A stretch of DNA of 64,000 nucleotides, taken from the NCBI GenBank assembly GCA_021166685.1, contig JAJPEU010000013.1, forward strand, positions 62,001-126,000, read 5' to 3'. Of this stretch, positions 45,724 to 54,051 are shown in pieces (the first letter of the stretch is position 1; each line of letters opens with the position of its first letter). This stretch comes from Sulfurovum sp. GTDB lineage: Bacteria; Campylobacterota; Campylobacteria; Campylobacterales; Sulfurovaceae. Under the pieces are notes generated by a model. It ran no database searches. It saw only the letters and a list, made by a program, of their open reading frames with translations, and was not told the DNA's origin. Both the position numbers and the translations under genes were made by a program.

Positions 45724-46710
45724 ATGCATAAGATATCAATACTGTTAACCATACTCTGTTTGAATTTTCTCATAGCGCAAACCGGCCAAAAAGACATTCC
45801 CGGCAGCCAAAATCATCCTATGATATCCAAATACAAAGATTCGGTGATCGTCGGATATGCATTTCAAGAATACGGGGAACTGGCGCTGCCGCTTGGAAAA
45901 GCCGTTCTCAACAACAATGCAACCTACCTTAACAGCCAAAAGGAAGAAGGGAAGCTTACGCGCCTTCTTTATCTGATCCCACCTGAACGCTCCACGCTTG
46001 AAGTATATAAAAACTATGCGTTGGAACTTGAAAAAGCGGGTTTTGAGATTTTGTTTGCCTGTGCGGGAGATGATGAGTGCGGTACACTTTTCCATCAAGC
46101 TATATGGTCGCCCCAAAGAGCGCTGAAAAATTCACGCGATCTTTCAACGATTTTTTCAATGCCTTCCGAACAGCGTCTGCTGGTGGCCAAACTGGCCCGC
46201 CCCGAAGGCGATGTTTTCGTATCGCTTTATGTTGCATCCAATGACCAGAGCGAACCAAAATGGGCATCCAAAAGAGTCACGGCACTGCTTGAAGTCCTTG
46301 AGACAACCCCAATGCAAGAAGCGATGGTAAATGTCAATGCCGAAACCATGTCAAAAGAAATAAATACAGCAGGGCATATCGCACTCTATGGAATATACTT
46401 CGATGTAGACAAAACAGATATCAAACCCCAATCAAAACCGGTTCTGGACGAAATAGCAAAACTCTTAAACAGCGATTCATCCTTGTCGCTTTATATCGTG
46501 GGCCATACCGACAACACAGGGGCGCTCTCCTACAATATGAATCTGTCAAAAAAAAGGGCTAAGTCCGTAGTTGCATTTCTTGTTTCAAACTATAAGATTT
46601 CATCTAAAAGGCTTGAAGGGTTTGGGGTAGGGCCGCTTGCACCTGTAGCAACCAACGATACTGCCGAAGGAAAAGCCAAAAACAGAAGAGTTGAGCTCAT
46701 TAAGAAATGA
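45724..46710 (+). CDS. OmpA-family peptidoglycan-binding protein with DUF4892-like N-terminus
   Basis: 328 residues. Signal peptide (MHKISILLTILCLNFLIAQT), an N-terminal domain (about 30-195) typical of DUF4892 (IPGSQNHPMISKYKDSVI...LAKAGFEILFACAGDDECG), and a C-terminal OmpA domain (about 215-328, GIYFDVDKTDIKPQS, GHTDNTGALSYNMNLSKKRA, NRRVELI). Tethers the envelope to peptidoglycan. Partner of the 174-residue exported protein. Confidence 0.88.
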   Translation: MHKISILLTILCLNFLIAQTGQKDIPGSQNHPMISKYKDSVIVGYAFQEYGELALPLGKAVLNNNATYLNSQKEEGKLTRLLYLIPPERSTLEVYKNYALELEKAGFEILFACAGDDECGTLFHQAIWSPQRALKNSRDLSTIFSMPSEQRLLVAKLARPEGDVFVSLYVASNDQSEPKWASKRVTALLEVLETTPMQEAMVNVNAETMSKEINTAGHIALYGIYFDVDKTDIKPQSKPVLDEIAKLLNSDSSLSLYIVGHTDNTGALSYNMNLSKKRAKSVVAFLVSNYKISSKRLEGFGVGPLAPVATNDTAEGKAKNRRVELIKK

Positions 46711-46740
46711 GTTCTCAGTATCTAAAACAACCGCTTTGAC

Positions 46741-47322
46741 TTATACCGGAAACTCATCGCGTTTTGGCATTTCATACAAATCCTCGAGGATATTCAAAAG
46801 AGGAAGATAAACCATCTCTACTTCCGAAATATCAAAGCGTGCCATATTGGAAAAAAAGAAATGGCTGTTTCTGTTTCTCCTGGTGCGTATAATAAGGTAA
46901 AATGCCTTGGTGATAAATTGAAACTTTTCTTTTTCTATAGACAATTTCCCAAAAGCTGCTTCTGCCGCCTTTAGTGTGCTGGCTGCGGTTCCCGTATTGA
47001 TTTGTGAGATATAATCAATAGTAAGCTCTTTGAGGTTGGCCGCTAGCCATTTGTTTGTTAACGCAATGACTTTTTCTCCGTATTCGCAATTTTCGCGGCG
47101 CTTGAAAAAGTTAATGTGGTGCTTAAGCAGCGCTGCTTTTAAAAGCAATTCGCATGCCAATGCTGTGTTTCTATAGAAATCCACTACAAAATGAGGTTCT
47201 TCCAGCACATAGTTTTCAAGCGAAAAGAAACCGTTTTTATATGCTATAACCTTTTCGCGGGTTGCCAAATGAATCGCATAGCGATGGTTCTCTTGGGCTA
47301 AATTGCTGATATCGATCGCCAT
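46741..47322 (-). CDS. HEPN-domain-like protein
   Basis: 193 residues, all helical in appearance. Early NTALACELLLKAALLKH (52-68) and late R149-N-R-N-S-H154 give the two-part pattern of HEPN domains, whose Rx4-6H motif is the RNase active site. No MNT nucleotidyltransferase partner is adjacent; the gene lies divergent from marR across a perfect 22-base palindrome. It could be a stand-alone HEPN RNase or a structural HEPN. The call rests on two short motifs seen by eye. Confidence 0.55.
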   Translation of the reverse strand: MAIDISNLAQENHRYAIHLATREKVIAYKNGFFSLENYVLEEPHFVVDFYRNTALACELLLKAALLKHHINFFKRRENCEYGEKVIALTNKWLAANLKELTIDYISQINTGTAASTLKAAEAAFGKLSIEKEKFQFITKAFYLIIRTRRNRNSHFFFSNMARFDISEVEMVYLPLLNILEDLYEMPKRDEFPV

Positions 47323-47387
47323 GCCGTTTTCTCCTCTTTATTGCTGCATTTTGCTTTTGTCATTGTAGCATATTTATTTTTTGCAAA

Positions 47388-47409
47388 AATAGTTGTTATA
47401 ACAACTATT
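47388..47409 (+). promoter_or_regulatory. 22-base perfect palindrome, probable MarR operator
   Basis: Each half is AATAGTTGTTA and its exact complement follows. It ends four bases before the -35 of the marR promoter and is 66 bases from the divergent HEPN-like start, so one bound dimer could control both directions. Confidence 0.7.
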
Positions 47410-47412
47410 GTA

Positions 47413-47441
47413 TTGACAATTAATTTAATTTTTTTTATAAT
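47413..47441 (+). promoter_or_regulatory. Sigma-70 promoter of marR-SDR pair
   Basis: TTGACA (47413-47418) and TATAAT (47436-47441) with exactly 17 bases between; the marR ribosome site AGGAG follows at 47451. Confidence 0.85.
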
Positions 47442-47459
47442 GTCTTTATAGGAGTTACA

Positions 47460-47912
47460 ATGAAATTCGACATGGATCATTCACTGGGATTTGTCTTAAA
47501 TAAAACATCGCTGTTTTCAAAAGCAAGCTTCAACCGGCAAATCAAAAAATTCGATATCTCCCCTGAGCAGTGGGGCTTGATTTTTAGGGTGGCAGAAAAA
47601 AACGGGCTTACTCAAAAAGAACTGTCCGATTCAACCTATAAAGATCAGGCAAACATTACAAGAAGTATCGACAGGCTGGAAAAAAAAGGGCTTCTCAAAA
47701 GAATTGCAAACGAATCAGACAGAAGGATTATCAATCTTTATCCGACTGATGAAGCAATCCGCTTGGTAGAAAAAATCATTCCCGTATCCATACTCTTTAA
47801 CAAACGTTTAACTAAAGGTTTTACGCAAGAGGAACATGAAATGCTTCTTGCGTTATTAAAAAAAGTATATACCAATTTGGAAGAAAAGGACATCAATGAA
47901 TCTAAAAAATAA
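47460..47912 (+). CDS. MarR-family transcriptional regulator
   Basis: 150 residues. Winged helix with ISPEQWGLIFRVAEKNGLTQKELSDSTYKDQANITRSIDRLEKKGLLKR (recognition helix) and wing ANESDRRIINLYPTDEA, the DxRxxxV/I motif of MarR. Upstream palindrome suggests autoregulation, and the SDR gene overlaps its 3' end by 17 bases. Confidence 0.92.
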   Translation: MKFDMDHSLGFVLNKTSLFSKASFNRQIKKFDISPEQWGLIFRVAEKNGLTQKELSDSTYKDQANITRSIDRLEKKGLLKRIANESDRRIINLYPTDEAIRLVEKIIPVSILFNKRLTKGFTQEEHEMLLALLKKVYTNLEEKDINESKK

Positions 47913-48606
47913 AACTATCTTGATTACCGGAGCAAGCGGCGGTCTTGGAAAAGCGTTTGTAGCGTATGCCATCAAACATCATGCAAAAAAAATCTACTGC
48001 TGCGCAAAAAATACTGCATTGCTAAACAACTTAGAAAATGGCGACACGGCTGTCGAACTGTGCAGTTTGGATATTACCGACAAAGAACAGGTAAAGCACC
48101 TGGCTTCAAAGATAGGAGAGATTGATATTTTGATCAACAATGCCGGAGTCAACAGTACCAAAAGAGTCTTTGAAGATACGGCGATTGATTTTGAGATCAA
48201 CGTGTTAGGCACGCTTAATGTCTGTCGGGAACTGAACCATAAACTAACGAAACAAGGTGCGATCATCAATATTACTTCGATTCTGGCACTGACAAATCTG
48301 CCCATTAACGGTTTGTATTCCGCCTCAAAAAGTGCCCTTCACTCCTTAACCCAAGCCATGCGCGCCGAACTTGCCCCAAAAGAGATTGAGGTATATGAAA
48401 TACTGCCCGGCCCGATCGATACAAAAATGACAGAAGGCCAGCCTATGGAAAAATCAAAACCCGAAGAGATCGTGAATGCGGTATTTGAAGGGTATGAAAA
48501 CAGAAAGTATGAAATCTATCCCGACCCATTTTCAAAAATGATCAAAGAAGCGCTTACAAAAGATCCGCTCTCTGTAGAAAAAAATTTCGCGCAGTCTGTG
48601 CAATAA
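47896..48606 (+). CDS. Short-chain dehydrogenase/reductase
   Basis: 236 residues. Cofactor loop TGASGGLGKAF, NNAGV, active-site Ser in NITSIL and Y-S-A-S-K at about 140. Substrate unknown. Overlaps marR and is probably its regulated partner; the ligand that releases MarR may be a related carbonyl or phenolic compound (inference). Confidence 0.9.
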   Translation: MNLKNKTILITGASGGLGKAFVAYAIKHHAKKIYCCAKNTALLNNLENGDTAVELCSLDITDKEQVKHLASKIGEIDILINNAGVNSTKRVFEDTAIDFEINVLGTLNVCRELNHKLTKQGAIINITSILALTNLPINGLYSASKSALHSLTQAMRAELAPKEIEVYEILPGPIDTKMTEGQPMEKSKPEEIVNAVFEGYENRKYEIYPDPFSKMIKEALTKDPLSVEKNFAQSVQ

Positions 48607-48612
48607 AACTGC

Positions 48613-48638
48613 CCAATTGCCTGTATGCAGGCAATTGG
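48613..48638 (+). terminator. Perfect hairpin after the SDR gene
   Basis: CCAATTGCCTG, loop TATG, CAGGCAATTGG: an 11-pair stem seven bases past the SDR stop, between convergent genes. No T-run follows on either strand, so it is a weak terminator or a 3'-end stabiliser. Confidence 0.55.
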
Positions 48639-48678
48639 AAACCTATAAATTAGACACCGAACAACTTTTTTGTCTCGT

Positions 48679-49476
48679 CTATTCTTGTGCTTTTGTCTCT
48701 TTTAGTTTTTTACTCCATTCACACCCTTCGGCATTCCCGCTTTCGCAGGCCTTATCAAAAAGTTCTGTCGCCTTATTTTTATCCTGCTCTACCCCTTCTC
48801 CGTACCGATACATCAATCCCAAAAGCACACACCACTCTGCGTCTCCCTTTTTGCAAGCTTTGGTATAAAGCGCTGCTGCTTTTTGCTTATCCTGCCTGAC
48901 ACTTTCTCCCCACGCATACATATTGCCAAGCTTGCCGCACCCGAAAGCATCCCCTCCTTCGCAGGCTTTGGCAAAGTATTCTGCAGCTTTGGCTCTGTCT
49001 TGTTTCGCATTCTCTCCCGTATCATACATAGTGCCAAGCCTTGCGCACCCGAAAGCATCTCCTCCTTCGCAGGCTTTGGCGTAGAGTTCTTTGGCTTTTT
49101 GTTTGTCCTGCTCTTTACCCTGTGCCGACTCATAGAACCTGCCAAGCCTTGCACACCCGAAAGCATCCCCTCCTTCACAGGCTTTGGTATAGAGCTCTTT
49201 GGCTTTTTGTTTGTCCTGTGTAACCCCTTCTGCATTCTCATACATCAAACCGAGCTTGCTGCATCCGCGCATATCTGCTTCTTCGCAGGCTTTGGCGAAA
49301 AATTCTACGGCGCTTTGATACTCTTTGTTTTCATACGTCTTCATCCCTTTGTCAAAATCACTGGTTAGAAGACTGATCCCCAGCACAATGCCGCCCGCTG
49401 CTATTATAAGTCCTGCTGCAATCAATATTATTTTTTTCACTGTTTTCCTCTTTTGCACCTTTAAACCCTTTCTCAT
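48679..49476 (-). CDS. Sel1-repeat (HcpA-like) protein
   Basis: 265 residues from ATG at 49476 (an in-frame GTG with AGAGG at about 49440 is an alternative). N-terminal membrane helix, then six Sel1 repeats of 36 residues, KACEGGDAFGCARLGxMY, each with a Cys pair seven residues apart. This is the disulfide-clamped type of Helicobacter cysteine-rich proteins, which are exported. Repeats 2-4 are almost identical in DNA too (about 48938, 49044, 49152). Likely a periplasmic or inner-membrane scaffold; the partner is unknown. Confidence 0.88.
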   Translation of the reverse strand: MRKGLKVQKRKTVKKIILIAAGLIIAAGGIVLGISLLTSDFDKGMKTYENKEYQSAVEFFAKACEEADMRGCSKLGLMYENAEGVTQDKQKAKELYTKACEGGDAFGCARLGRFYESAQGKEQDKQKAKELYAKACEGGDAFGCARLGTMYDTGENAKQDRAKAAEYFAKACEGGDAFGCGKLGNMYAWGESVRQDKQKAAALYTKACKKGDAEWCVLLGLMYRYGEGVEQDKNKATELFDKACESGNAEGCEWSKKLKETKAQE

Positions 49477-49497
49477 TAAAGTGAAAGGCCACACCGT

Positions 49498-50172
49498 TTA
49501 TATAAGCGAAACTTTTCCGATCACCCGGCCGACAAGATGCAGCTCCAAAAGCTCTTCGCTGCCTATCCGTTCACTGTTGTAGTTTTTGTTATCGCTTATC
49601 AATTCGATACTGCCGTCGATCTTGAGGGCTATTCTTTTTACAAAAAGTCCGGCATCGGTAAAAACCACAAACACGCCGCCTTTGGAGATATCGCAAGCCG
49701 CCGTATCAAAAAGAATGATTTCCCTGTCATGCAGCGTAGGCTCCATCGAGTCCCCTGTTACATTAAGTGCTGCCACATGAGAAGGGTTCGACTGCTTTGT
49801 TTTATAGAGAGAATCCAAAAAAACTTTGTCAATGCTAAGCATCTCATAATTTTCTTCAAAATTAAAAGCCCCTCCTCCTGCGCTTGCATTTATATTTGAA
49901 AAATACTTAATCTTTGCATATTTTTCGGTTTCCTCTTCAAGCAATTGGGGAAACTGATCAAAAAGCATCCAGTTGATCGATATTTTTCTCTTTGCACAAA
50001 AAACAGCTATCTGCTCGTAAGGAATTGCGCCTCTTTTTTTGAGATGACTTAATGATTCTTTGGACAACCCCAAAACTGCTGCCACATCTTTATCAAATAC
50101 CTTTTTGTTGGGCAACTCAGAACTGATAACATCTTTTATTTTTTCTATAATAGCTTCTACTTCAGCACCCAT
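49498..50172 (-). CDS. HTH-S24 phage-repressor-like/LexA-like autoprotease
   Basis: 224 residues from ATG at 50172; a longer in-frame reading to 50238 crosses the operator region. The N-terminal domain (about 20-70) is a Bet_v/CI-like HTH (KDVAAVLGLSKESLSHLKKRGAIPYEQI). The C-terminal S24 domain (about 90-224) has cleavage site A98-G99 in INASAGGG, nucleophile S142 (GDSMEP) and Lys179 (GLFVKRI). Stands divergent from the Y-family polymerase gene with a palindrome between, so it likely represses it and is inactivated in the SOS response. Confidence 0.85.
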   Translation of the reverse strand: MGAEVEAIIEKIKDVISSELPNKKVFDKDVAAVLGLSKESLSHLKKRGAIPYEQIAVFCAKRKISINWMLFDQFPQLLEEETEKYAKIKYFSNINASAGGGAFNFEENYEMLSIDKVFLDSLYKTKQSNPSHVAALNVTGDSMEPTLHDREIILFDTAACDISKGGVFVVFTDAGLFVKRIALKIDGSIELISDNKNYNSERIGSEELLELHLVGRVIGKVSLI

Positions 50173-50236
50173 ATTATATTTTAAAACCTCATAATTATCT
50201 TTTTCTCTGTTTCCTGCACATAATTGACATTGTATC

Positions 50237-50255
50237 AACTATTTTATAAATAGTT
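50237..50255 (+). promoter_or_regulatory. Operator between S24 repressor and polymerase genes
   Basis: AACTATTT-TAT-AAATAGTT: perfect 8-base arms and a 3-base spacer, 55 bases before the polymerase start and 65 before the repressor start. It fits a repressor dimer site serving both. Confidence 0.7.
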
Positions 50256-50309
50256 TCTACTTTAGTTATAGTTTTGTTCATTCAATAAAATACAAAGAAG
50301 GAGGTTTTG

Positions 50310-51605
50310 ATGAAAATTCACTTGGATTTGGATTGTTATTTTGTATCGGCAGAGAGAACAAGACATCCTTTCTTGAAAAATCGATGTGTTGCCATAGCCA
50401 AAGGAGGTGACAAAAAAATATTTTCAAACAGAAAAAAAGATGGTGTTTTTTTAAATAAAACAGGGGCTTTTAACGCAATGTTGGAATTTAAAAATGATTT
50501 TTTTCATCACGCTCCTGTATCTGTCTGGAAAAATGAATTTATTGATGAGGGCGGAACCATTCACGGCATTATTATTGCCAAAAGCTATGAAACAAAACCT
50601 TGCGGAATCAAAACAGGAATGCCTCTTAAAGAAGCGCTCCTGAGGTGTCCCTGGCTCATAGTGCTGCCAAGTGATCATCTATTTTATCAAGAGCTGTCTT
50701 GCAGATTGAAATCATTTTTGGAATTTAAAATTCCCCTGCTCGAACAATATTCCATTGATGAATTTTTTGGCGATTTGGACGGCTGGATAAAAGATGAAGA
50801 CACGGAAGTGTTTATCAAAAATCTCAAAAACGAAATACTGCAAAAGTTTGATTTGCCTATCACCATAGGCGCAAGCCAATCAAAATGGATTGCCAAACTG
50901 ATCACAGATAAAATAAAACCGTTTGGAGCCAAAGCATTGTCACAAAATGATGTCGATACGTTTATAGAACATATCGACATCAATGATTTTCCCGGTATCG
51001 GAAAGGCTGTATCAAAAAAACTGTTTTCCTATGGCGTTAAAACACTCGGCGAAGCCAAAACCAAGCCGCAACTTTTTGAATCCTACGGCAAAACAGGAAG
51101 AGATCTCTACAAAAGAATTTGCGGCATTGACAATGAAAAAGTAGTACCCTGCAGTGACAGACAGAGTATAGGAATCAGCAGAAATTTCAAGGCCATATCC
51201 GATAGACAAGAAGTTCACAGAAGAACGATGATTCTTGCTAGATACCTAAGCCATACCATACAAAAACTCAAACTCAACCCAACGACATTTTATTTTAAAA
51301 TCAGATACGAATATGGCCTGAAAAATACTCAATCCATTACCTGTAACAGGTTCTTTAATGAAAAATTTTTGGTCGATTTGGCTATCGAGACAATCTCGAA
51401 ACTGGATAATCATTTGGGATACAAAATTCACTATATTGCTATCAGTGCTTCAAATTTTTCTACCAAATACCGCCCTAAAACATTTTCTCTCTTGGACCTC
51501 GAACAGGACATAAAATCGGCAAACCTTTCAGCACAAATGCTTAAAATACGAGATAGATACGGCGTGGATATTATTCGGTACGCAAGCGAACACTCTGCAA
51601 TTTAA
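50310..51605 (+). CDS. Y-family DNA polymerase (DinB/UmuC-like)
   Basis: 431 residues from ATG at 50310, AAGGAGG ahead. Catalytic D6/D8 (HLDLDCYF) and YSID150-E151-FF are intact. Instead of the usual finger turn, residues about 32-86 are an insertion (KKIFSNRKKDGVFLNK...FFHHAP), after which SYETKPCGIKTGMP resumes the family sequence. HhH motif FPGIGKAVSKKL and the little-finger domain (about 260-420) follow. Translesion polymerase; gene pair with the S24 repressor resembles umuDC logic. Confidence 0.9.
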   Translation: MKIHLDLDCYFVSAERTRHPFLKNRCVAIAKGGDKKIFSNRKKDGVFLNKTGAFNAMLEFKNDFFHHAPVSVWKNEFIDEGGTIHGIIIAKSYETKPCGIKTGMPLKEALLRCPWLIVLPSDHLFYQELSCRLKSFLEFKIPLLEQYSIDEFFGDLDGWIKDEDTEVFIKNLKNEILQKFDLPITIGASQSKWIAKLITDKIKPFGAKALSQNDVDTFIEHIDINDFPGIGKAVSKKLFSYGVKTLGEAKTKPQLFESYGKTGRDLYKRICGIDNEKVVPCSDRQSIGISRNFKAISDRQEVHRRTMILARYLSHTIQKLKLNPTTFYFKIRYEYGLKNTQSITCNRFFNEKFLVDLAIETISKLDNHLGYKIHYIAISASNFSTKYRPKTFSLLDLEQDIKSANLSAQMLKIRDRYGVDIIRYASEHSAI

Positions 51606-51684
51606 TGCCTCTTTTCTTTATAGTTTAAAACGGTTCACATTGAGTCTATATTGGCCGGGTATACTCCTGCGCAAAGGAGTCATG

Positions 51685-52976
51685 ATGGTGCGCATAATCT
51701 ATTTTTTTGTGTTAAGTACGTCTTTGTTTGCTGTTACGATGGAGGAACTGATCGATTTGGGCTTAAAACAAAATACTGCCGTAGAAAAAAGCCGGCTACA
51801 GATCCAATCTGCACAACTGCAGCATCAGCAAAGCAAAATTGCACAATACGGCTCTTTGGATTTGGTTGGAGATTACACCCACTACAATACCCCAAGAACC
51901 CTTGCACCGCTTACCCCATCTGCTATAGGCAGCGGAACGCCGATTACGACTTCCAAAGACCTTTTTTCCGGAGGCGCGACTTACAGCGTCCCTTTGTTTA
52001 CAGGATTCGAGCAAACCAGACAAATTCAGATCCAGGCGCTTGGGAAACAAATAGCGCACATCAAATACAAACTCACACAAGAACAGCTGGTTTACAATAT
52101 CAAATCGCTTTATCTGGCGATCTTAACACAACAAGAAATCAAAAACGCGCAGCACTCTTATACGCAAGCTCTTAAAAAACTTAAAGATCAAATTGCCTAC
52201 GAAGTAGAACTGGGAAAAAAGCCAAAATAGATCAGATAAAAGCACAGTCTGATCTGCGCGCATCACAAACCCAAGAAGAGATCTTGCAAAGCACTATCAC
52301 TATCACCAAAGCAACGCTTGCATCGCTTGTGGGCTTAGATCAAATCGGCTCTATTTCTCCTTTGCACATCAACATAAAAAAGCCCAGCTACAATACAGAT
52401 ATGCTTTTAAGCAATGCCTCGTATCTTGCAAAAATAGAGATCAAAGATGTGGAAGTTAAAAAAGCAGACAAAACCATAGAGAGAAACAAATCATCCGCGT
52501 TTCCACAAATCAATCTTTCAAGCTATGTTGGTAAAAACTACGGAAAAGATGAGACCTTTAATGATTGGGACAATGAAACGCTTTGGCAAGTCGGCGTCAA
52601 TGTAAAATGGAATATTATGGATTTTGGAAAACGAAAAATAGAGGTACAAAAAGCCAAAATAGCCAAAATGGAGGCGACATTTGAAAAAGAACAAGCAAGA
52701 CTTGATTTAAAAAAAATGCTGGTCGAGGGTATTGAAAAAATCAATCAGGGCTATGAAGAATATAGGGGCAACAGCGCTCAAATAACACTTTTAAAAGAGA
52801 GTGAAAATATAGAAAACGTCCGCTATCAAAACGGGGTTTCAACACTCAATGATCTTCTTTTAGCAAGAAGCCGAACGTATCTTGCACACGCGCAACTCAT
52901 TCAAAGCAAATTTGAGTATCAAAAAAATATTTATTACTTGGAATATATCATGGAAACAGGGGCAAACAATGAATAA
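51685..52976 (+). pseudogene. TolC-like outer-membrane efflux protein, split by a -1 frameshift
   Basis: The first frame (51685-52230) gives a signal peptide and the N-terminal half of a TolC/OEP repeat (LTQEQLVYNIKSLYLAILTQQEIKNAQ) and stops at 52230. Read one base back from 52221 the sequence continues without a break (AKIDQIKAQSDLRASQTQEEIL...) to 52976 and completes the second OEP half. The junction A-AAA-AAG (52215-52221) is in the zero frame exactly the dnaX-type slippery heptamer, so a programmed -1 shift, a true one-base loss in A6, or a sequencing error are all possible. Overlaps the adaptor start by eight bases. ATG at 51685 follows GGAG. Confidence 0.8.
52215..52221 (+). other. Slippery heptamer at TolC frameshift
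   Basis: A AAA AAG in the reading frame of the upstream half. Simultaneous -1 slip places GCC at 52221 as the next codon, which is exactly the frame of the downstream half. No strong hairpin was recognised immediately downstream. Confidence 0.6.
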
Positions 52977-54051
52977 AAAAACTGTCATAACCATTATCAC
53001 TATTGTTCTCACCGCTGGACTTCTAATAAAAGGAAAAAACTTGCTGGAAGAAAGAAAAGAACAGATCAGCAATGCTTCTTTGCCTCAAAAAGAAGAGATC
53101 GGTATCAATCTTATTAAACCGCGACAAGGAACTCTCCAAGACAAAGCTTCCTATTTGGCGCATATCGAGGCAGACAAAAGCATTACGATTTCTACCAAGC
53201 TGTCAGGATATATCGAGCATATCACAGTAAAAGAATCGCAAAAAATACACAAAGGGGATCTGCTTGTCCGCATCGACGATAAAGAGTTGCGCTCTACGAT
53301 AGACGGATTTGAAGCAACCTATGCCCAGCAAAAGAGCGACGCATTCCTGGCCAAAAGCATCTATGCCCGTAATGTTAAACTGTATAAGGCTGGCGGACTG
53401 GCACGCGAACAGGTTGATATTTCTCATGTTGCCATGCAAAACAAAGAAGCCATTGCTGCCAATACAAAACAAAAAATTATCCAATTAAACCACCAGCTCT
53501 CTTATTTGCAAATTCTTGCCCCTTTTGATGGAGAGATTGATGCGATCATGCTTCACGAGGGAGATTTGGCAACCGCAGGGAAGCCGATTCTTAGTCTGAG
53601 CAACGGAGAAAAAAAGCTGGTATTTTCTTATGCTGCCGGGGATGTTCCTATCAAAGAAAGGCAAAAAGTATTCATCGGCAAAGAAAAAGTAGGTGAAATA
53701 AAAACGATCTATACCATGGCACAAAATGGTTTAATGCGCGCAGAAACAGGAAGCACCCCTTCCCTCCCTCTCCCTCCCGGAAGTACACTCACTGTCGAAG
53801 TGCTTAAAGAAGAATCCGAGGGCTGCATTCTGCCAAACGATACCATTGTACACAACAAAGAGGGCAACTTCATTATGGCCTATGCGGAAGGTAAGTTTAT
53901 AGCCATCCCAATTAAAATTTTGATGCAAGACAACAGCGAATCCCTTATTGAGCCTTGCCCTCATGCACCGGTTGCCCAAGCAAATGAGTCAAAATTAGGA
54001 CAATTGCCTTTTTACGGAAAAATAAATATTTCAGGAACGGTTCATGAGTAG
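52969..54051 (+). CDS. RND/HlyD-family periplasmic adaptor
   Basis: 360 residues from ATG at 52969. N-terminal anchor (4-20), biotinyl-lipoyl-like half domains (KLSGYIEHITVKESQKIHKGDLLVRID and ILAPFDGEIDAIMLHEGDLATAGKPIL) flanking a short helical hairpin, then beta-barrel. Small for the family. Overlaps TolC upstream by eight bases and the RND pump downstream by eight. Confidence 0.88.
   Translation: MNKKTVITIITIVLTAGLLIKGKNLLEERKEQISNASLPQKEEIGINLIKPRQGTLQDKASYLAHIEADKSITISTKLSGYIEHITVKESQKIHKGDLLVRIDDKELRSTIDGFEATYAQQKSDAFLAKSIYARNVKLYKAGGLAREQVDISHVAMQNKEAIAANTKQKIIQLNHQLSYLQILAPFDGEIDAIMLHEGDLATAGKPILSLSNGEKKLVFSYAAGDVPIKERQKVFIGKEKVGEIKTIYTMAQNGLMRAETGSTPSLPLPPGSTLTVEVLKEESEGCILPNDTIVHNKEGNFIMAYAEGKFIAIPIKILMQDNSESLIEPCPHAPVAQANESKLGQLPFYGKINISGTVHE

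Noticed and set aside
48900-49300. CRISPR or satellite repeat
   Set aside because: Periodic repeats are in frame Sel1 codons.
51651-52175. Overlapping 174-codon frame in the tolC gene
   Set aside because: The zero frame matches the OEP family and has the signal peptide; the other frame is Arg/Cys-rich noise.
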